Positions 4,935 through 8,907 of a stretch of 8,907 nucleotides of DNA are shown here, piece by piece. How positions within the stretch are numbered: the first letter of the stretch is position 1; the number at the start of each line of letters is the position of its first letter. Origin of the DNA: Actinomycetes bacterium (GTDB lineage Bacteria; Actinomycetota; Actinomycetes; Actinomycetales; Microbacteriaceae); NCBI GenBank assembly GCA_023450335.1, contig JAEXHA010000181.1:1-8907 (forward strand). Direction: 5' to 3'. The position numbers were made by a program, and so were the translations under genes. Under the pieces are notes generated by a model. The model was not told the origin of the DNA and searched no databases. It saw nothing but the letters and a program-made list of their open reading frames with translations.

Positions 4935-7900
4935 TTGTCGAACCTCGCCGTCCTGAGCCTCAAAAACCGTGCGCTCATCGCCCTGATCACGATCGTCGCC
5001 GCCGTGTTCGGCGGACTCGCGCTCACCAATCTCAAGCAAGAGCTGATCCCGTCGATCGAGTTCCCGGCGCTGTCGGTCATCACGACCTACCCCGGCGCGT
5101 CGCCCGATGTCGTCAACAATGACGTGTCGACGCCGATCGAGCAGGCGATCCAGGGCATCCCCGGGCTCGAGTCGACCAGCGCGACGAGCACGACCAACGC
5201 GTCGATCATCCAGGCGTCATTCGCATACGGCACCGACCTGGCCACGGCCGAGCAGAAGATCCTCCAGGCGATCAACCGCATCGAGTCCAGCCTGCCCGAG
5301 AGCGTCGAGCCGAACGTCGTGGGGCTGTCGATCGACGACCTGCCCGTCATCGCGTTGGCGGTCACCGGCTACGACGACGAGCGCACCATCCAAGGGCAGC
5401 TCGAGGCCGCCACCATCCCCGACCTCGAAGACCTCGACGGCGTCGCCGCGGCCCAGATCGTCGGCGGTCAGGGTGAACGCGTCACGCTCGTGCCCGACCA
5501 GGCGGCGCTCGCCGAGGCCGGATACACGCAGACCGCGATCACCGACGCGCTCGACCAGAACGGCATGCTGTTCCCGGGTGGGTCGGTCACCGAGGGCGAC
5601 CAGACGCTCACCGTGCAGACCGGCACCAAACTCGACTCGGTGGAGGAGATCGCGGCACTGCCGCTCGTGCCGACGAACGCCGACCAGTTCGCCGCCGGCG
5701 AGGTCACCGTGGGCGATGTCGCGGACGTCGCACTCGACCAGGACCCGGTCACCTCGATCTCGCGGGTCAATGGCGAACCCGCGCTCACGATCTCGATAAC
5801 GAAGCTGCCGGCGGCCAACACCGTCGAGGTGTCGCAGGCGGTGACCGCCGCGATCGACGGTCTGCAGGACTCGATCGGTGACGACGCCGAGTTCACCATC
5901 GTGTTCGACCAGGCGCCGTACATCGAGCAGTCCATCGAGGCGCTCGCGCAGGAGGGCCTGCTCGGCCTCGGGTTCGCGGTGCTGGTGATCCTCGTGTTCC
6001 TGCTGTCGGTGCGCTCGACGCTCGTGACGGCGATCTCGATCCCGACCAGCGTGCTGATCACGTTCGTCGGCATCCAGGCGTTCGGCTACTCGCTGAACAT
6101 CCTGACTCTCGGCGCGCTCACCATCGCCATCGGCCGCGTCGTCGACGACTCGATCGTGGTGATCGAGAACATCAAGCGTCACTACGTCGGCGATGCCGAC
6201 AAGAAGGCCGCGATCCTGCTGGCTGTGCGTGAGGTCGCGGCGGCGATCACGGCATCCACCATCACCACCGTCGCCGTGTTCCTGCCGATCGCGTTCGTCG
6301 GTGACATGACCGGTGAGCTGTTCCGGCCGTTCGCGATGACGGTCACCATCGCCATGTCGGCCTCGCTGCTGGTGGCGCTGACGATCGTGCCGGTGCTGGC
6401 GTACTGGTTCCTGCGCCCGGGCAAGGCGCTGCAGGATGAGCACGGGCGCGTCATCGACCCCGAGCACCCCGATGCGCCGCCCACGCGGCTGCAGCGCAGC
6501 TACCTGCCGATCCTGCGGTGGACGCTCAAGCACTCGTGGATCACTCTGCTGCTGGCCGTGCTCGTGCTCGGCGGCACGGTGGCGGCGGCGCCGTACATGA
6601 AGACGAACTTTCTGGGCGACTCGGGCCAGAACACGTTCACGGTGACCCAGTCGCTCGGCGAAGCGGCGAGCCTCGATGCGCAGGACGCCGCGGCGGCGCG
6701 CGTCGAAGAGGCGCTGCTCGGCGTGGACGGCATCGAGACCGTGCAGACCTCGATCGGTTCGACCGGCTCGGCCATCGTCGACGCGTTCTCGGGCGGCAGC
6801 GCGGGCATCACCTATTCGATCACGACCGACCCCGACGCCGACCAGGAGGCCGTGCGCACCGACGTGCAGCAGGCCGTCGCCGATCTCGATGACGTCGGCA
6901 CCGTGACCGTCTCTGCCGGACAGGGCGGGTTCGGGTCGAGCGACATCGAGGTCGACGTGACGGCGCCTGACGCATCCACGCTCACCGAGGCGACCGACGC
7001 GGTCGTCGCCGCGCTCGAGGGCGAGGGTGGCATCAGCCAGGTCACGTCCAACCTGTCGGCGTCGCTGCCGTTCGTGGCCGTGACCGTCGATCGTGACAAG
7101 GCGGCATCCCTGGGTCTGTCCGAGGTCGCCGTCGGCGCACTCGTGTCGAACACGATGCAGCCGCGGCAGATCGGCACCGTCGAGATCGACGGCACCGGCG
7201 TGACCGTGTACCTGCAGGCATCGGAGATTCCCGCGACCATCGACGAGCTCGAGAGGTTGCAGATCGCGAGTGCGACGGGCATGATCCGGCTCGACGAGGT
7301 CGCGACGGTCGAAGAGAGTCAGAGCCCCGCGTCGATCACGACGCAGCGCGGTCAGCGCACCGCGACGGTCACGGTGACGCCGGCCGGCGACGACCTCACC
7401 ACCGCCAGCGCGACGGTGACAGCGGCGCTCGAAGAGGTCGACCTGCCCACCGGAGCCGACGCCGAGATCGGCGGCGTGCTGACCCAGCAGCAGGATGCCT
7501 TCACCCAGCTGGGCATCGCCATGCTGGCCGCGATCCTGATCGTCTACATCGTCATGGTGGCCACCTTCAAGTCGCTGCGCCAGCCCCTGCTGCTGCTGGT
7601 GTCGGTGCCGTTCGCGGCGACGGGCGCCATCCTGCTGCAGATCGTGACCGGCGTGCCGCTGGGCGTCGCGTCGCTCATCGGCGTGCTCATGCTCATCGGC
7701 ATCGTCGTGACCAACGCGATCGTGCTCGTCGACCTCGTCAACCAGTACCGCGAGAAGGGGCTGTCGGCCCACGACGCCACGATCGCCGGTGGGGCGCGTC
7801 GCCTGCGGCCGATCCTCATGACGGCGCTGGCGACGATCTTCGCGCTCACGCCGATGGCGCTGGGCATCACCGGTCACGGGGGCTTCATCTCGCAGCCGCT

Positions 7901-8864
7901 GGCGATCGTCGTGATCGGCGGACTCATCTCGTCGACGGTGCTCACACTGCTCGTGCTGCCCACGCTCTACAACCTCGTCGAGGGCGCGCGAGAGCGCCGC
8001 GCCGCGCGTCGCGGTGAGGCGCCGGCTTCGCCGGTCCCCGTAGCGGTTCCGGCGGGCATCACGGTGGGAGCGAACGGCGAGCCCGTGCCCGCAACCCGCC
8101 GTGAGCGCAAGCTTCTCGAGGCGGCCGCCACCGGGGGGATCCCCATCGTCGTGGCTCCCGCCGTCGTCGTCGCGCCTGATGCGATGGCGGATGCCGGGGA
8201 TGTGGCCGTGCCGGAGGTGGTGGATGCCGGGGATGTAACCGAGCCTGATGCCGAAGAGGCGGCTGCGCCGGAGACGGTGGTGGATGCCGGGGAAGTGGCC
8301 GTGCCCGAGGCTACGGTGGACGCCGGAGGCGATGCCGCGTCGGATGCCGTGGCGGATGCCGGAGACGAGGACGCGTCGGATGCCGATACCGGGTCGGTGT
8401 CCGAGCCCGCGGGCGAGGCGGAGGCGGAGTCGGAGGTGGCGCAGCCCCTCACGGAGCCAGCGACGGAGGCGGCCGCCGAGCCCGAAGGTGAGTCAGAGCC
8501 TGAGGAGGCGCTCGAGCCGGAGGTGGTTGCGGAGCCCGCGCGCGACCCGGAGCCCGCGAGCGATCCGGAGCCCGAGGAGGCGCTCGACCCGGAGCCGGCC
8601 GCCGCTTCGGAAGGCGAGTCGGAGCCCGATGGCGAGCAGGCGACGGAAGCCGAGCCGGCGGAGGCGCTCGACCCAGAAGGTGACCGGGAGCTGCTGCTCG
8701 ATGCCGGCGCCGGTCCTCAGCCGGAGGCGCTCGACCCGGTGATCGAAGAATCGCCGGACATCGAGCTGCCGCTGGACAGCGACCGCAACGGCGCGACGGC
8801 ACCGGGGCCCGATGCCGAGCCCGGGGCACACACCATCGACGAGGACCCCCGCCGTTCCGAGTGA
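4935..8864 (+). CDS. RND-superfamily efflux permease with long acidic C-terminal tail
   Basis: The protein has 1309 residues from TTG 4935, with AAAGG (4924-4928) 6 bases upstream. It is a proton-driven exporter of the AcrB/HAE fold. Helix 1 is near 10-30, the first porter region runs to about 330 (LKQELIPSIEFPALSV, TYPGASPDVV), helices 2-6 lie at about 338-500, helix 7 near 534-553, the second porter region at about 555-855, and helices 8-12 at about 860-1012. The proton-relay Asp pair is Asp404-Asp405 in GRVVDDSIVVIENI. Arg958 in RRLRPILMT matches the helix 11 Arg of AcrB, but the helix 10 Lys is Thr926 (GIVVTNAIVLVD). After Tyr1012 a basic stretch leads into about 290 acidic, Pro/Ala/Glu/Asp-rich residues absent from typical family members of 1020-1050 residues. 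No fusion protein or outer-membrane partner is present, as in Gram-positive SwrC-like pumps. Substrate unknown. Confidence 0.93.
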   Translation: MSNLAVLSLKNRALIALITIVAAVFGGLALTNLKQELIPSIEFPALSVITTYPGASPDVVNNDVSTPIEQAIQGIPGLESTSATSTTNASIIQASFAYGTDLATAEQKILQAINRIESSLPESVEPNVVGLSIDDLPVIALAVTGYDDERTIQGQLEAATIPDLEDLDGVAAAQIVGGQGERVTLVPDQAALAEAGYTQTAITDALDQNGMLFPGGSVTEGDQTLTVQTGTKLDSVEEIAALPLVPTNADQFAAGEVTVGDVADVALDQDPVTSISRVNGEPALTISITKLPAANTVEVSQAVTAAIDGLQDSIGDDAEFTIVFDQAPYIEQSIEALAQEGLLGLGFAVLVILVFLLSVRSTLVTAISIPTSVLITFVGIQAFGYSLNILTLGALTIAIGRVVDDSIVVIENIKRHYVGDADKKAAILLAVREVAAAITASTITTVAVFLPIAFVGDMTGELFRPFAMTVTIAMSASLLVALTIVPVLAYWFLRPGKALQDEHGRVIDPEHPDAPPTRLQRSYLPILRWTLKHSWITLLLAVLVLGGTVAAAPYMKTNFLGDSGQNTFTVTQSLGEAASLDAQDAAAARVEEALLGVDGIETVQTSIGSTGSAIVDAFSGGSAGITYSITTDPDADQEAVRTDVQQAVADLDDVGTVTVSAGQGGFGSSDIEVDVTAPDASTLTEATDAVVAALEGEGGISQVTSNLSASLPFVAVTVDRDKAASLGLSEVAVGALVSNTMQPRQIGTVEIDGTGVTVYLQASEIPATIDELERLQIASATGMIRLDEVATVEESQSPASITTQRGQRTATVTVTPAGDDLTTASATVTAALEEVDLPTGADAEIGGVLTQQQDAFTQLGIAMLAAILIVYIVMVATFKSLRQPLLLLVSVPFAATGAILLQIVTGVPLGVASLIGVLMLIGIVVTNAIVLVDLVNQYREKGLSAHDATIAGGARRLRPILMTALATIFALTPMALGITGHGGFISQPLAIVVIGGLISSTVLTLLVLPTLYNLVEGARERRAARRGEAPASPVPVAVPAGITVGANGEPVPATRRERKLLEAAATGGIPIVVAPAVVVAPDAMADAGDVAVPEVVDAGDVTEPDAEEAAAPETVVDAGEVAVPEATVDAGGDAASDAVADAGDEDASDADTGSVSEPAGEAEAESEVAQPLTEPATEAAAEPEGESEPEEALEPEVVAEPARDPEPASDPEPEEALDPEPAAASEGESEPDGEQATEAEPAEALDPEGDRELLLDAGAGPQPEALDPVIEESPDIELPLDSDRNGATAPGPDAEPGAHTIDEDPRRSE
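8187..8745 (+). repeat. Degenerate in-frame repeats coding the acidic tail of the RND protein
   Basis: Two repeat families occur in the last third of the tail DNA. The 12-mer ggatgccgggga occurs at 8189, 8222 and 8282, with variants near 8318 and 8354; it heads units beginning DAG at residues 1086, 1097, 1117, 1129 and 1141, such as DAGDVAVPEVV. The 12-mer ggaggcgctcga occurs at 8504, 8576, 8660 and 8723 (72, 84 and 63 bases apart, all multiples of three) and encodes EALEPE or EALDPE. The frame is kept throughout, which indicates growth by in-frame slippage or recombination under selection for an acidic, unstructured tail. Confidence 0.8.
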
Positions 8865-8907
8865 CCACATCGCGCGGCCCGTGACCGCGAGCCGCCCACT
8901 CCTGTAC

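Noticed and set aside
5217..7877. Very long open frame (886 codons) on the minus strand opposite the RND gene.
   Set aside because: It is antisense to a clearly homologous permease. Its product is Arg/His/Asp-rich low complexity, as expected when high-GC codons are read in the complementary frame.
8187..8745. Repeats in the RND tail as a CRISPR array or satellite.
   Set aside because: Spacing is irregular, all copies keep the reading frame and they encode one acidic protein tail. There are no uniform repeats or unique spacers.
8873..8889. Hairpin cgcgg-N7-ccgcg after the RND gene as a terminator.
   Set aside because: Only 5 bp of stem with a 7-base loop and no U-tract. Such short GC stems are expected by chance at this base composition.

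Overview
The window is GC-rich (roughly 70% by eye, not computed) with strongly G/C-biased third codon positions. It has GTG and TTG starts, some apparently leaderless genes, and gene families typical of high-GC Gram-positive bacteria. The heptamer GGATGCC/GGCATCC recurs far more often than expected. Together these point to an actinobacterial chromosome, most likely Microbacteriaceae (Microbacterium-like); this assignment is inference. No rRNA, tRNA, insertion sequence, phage gene or CRISPR array was seen.

Layout. (1) 1-1384, minus strand: a two-gene operon of a DUF4097 beta-strand-repeat protein followed by a PadR-family repressor that runs off the left edge. Its promoter carries two near-identical palindromes placed as PadR operators, so it looks autoregulated. 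(2) 1485-2287, plus strand: a divergent MerR/TipA-like activator. Its promoter has the 19-bp spacer and central inverted repeat of MerR-activated genes. A strong internal ribosome binding site and in-frame ATG should yield a second product containing only the ligand-binding domain, as in Streptomyces tipA. (3) 2331-2367: a hairpin between convergent genes. (4) 2380-2544, minus strand: a 54-residue two-helix membrane protein. (5) 2753-3986, plus strand: a small DUF7218-like/Rho-N-type protein followed one base later by a type IB DNA topoisomerase with its full set of catalytic residues. (6) 4007-4812, plus strand: two overlapping FluC/CrcB fluoride channel genes, probably encoding a heterodimer. 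(7) 4872-4893: a perfect 9+4+9 palindrome in front of (8) 4935-8864, plus strand: an RND-superfamily permease with a cytoplasmic acidic, repetitive tail of about 290 residues. The last 43 bases hold nothing recognisable.

How the genes relate. The first half is dominated by small-molecule-responsive regulation: a PadR operon and a TipA-like multidrug sensor share one divergent control region (1385-1522). The second half is a same-strand run of DNA topology, fluoride export and RND export genes. The RND pump has no membrane-fusion or outer-membrane partner in the window, as expected for a Gram-positive cell. I do not see a clearly new multi-gene system. The least ordinary items are the dual-product tipA-like gene without cysteine, the asymmetric FluC pair, the acidic tail on the RND pump and the three regulatory palindromes.
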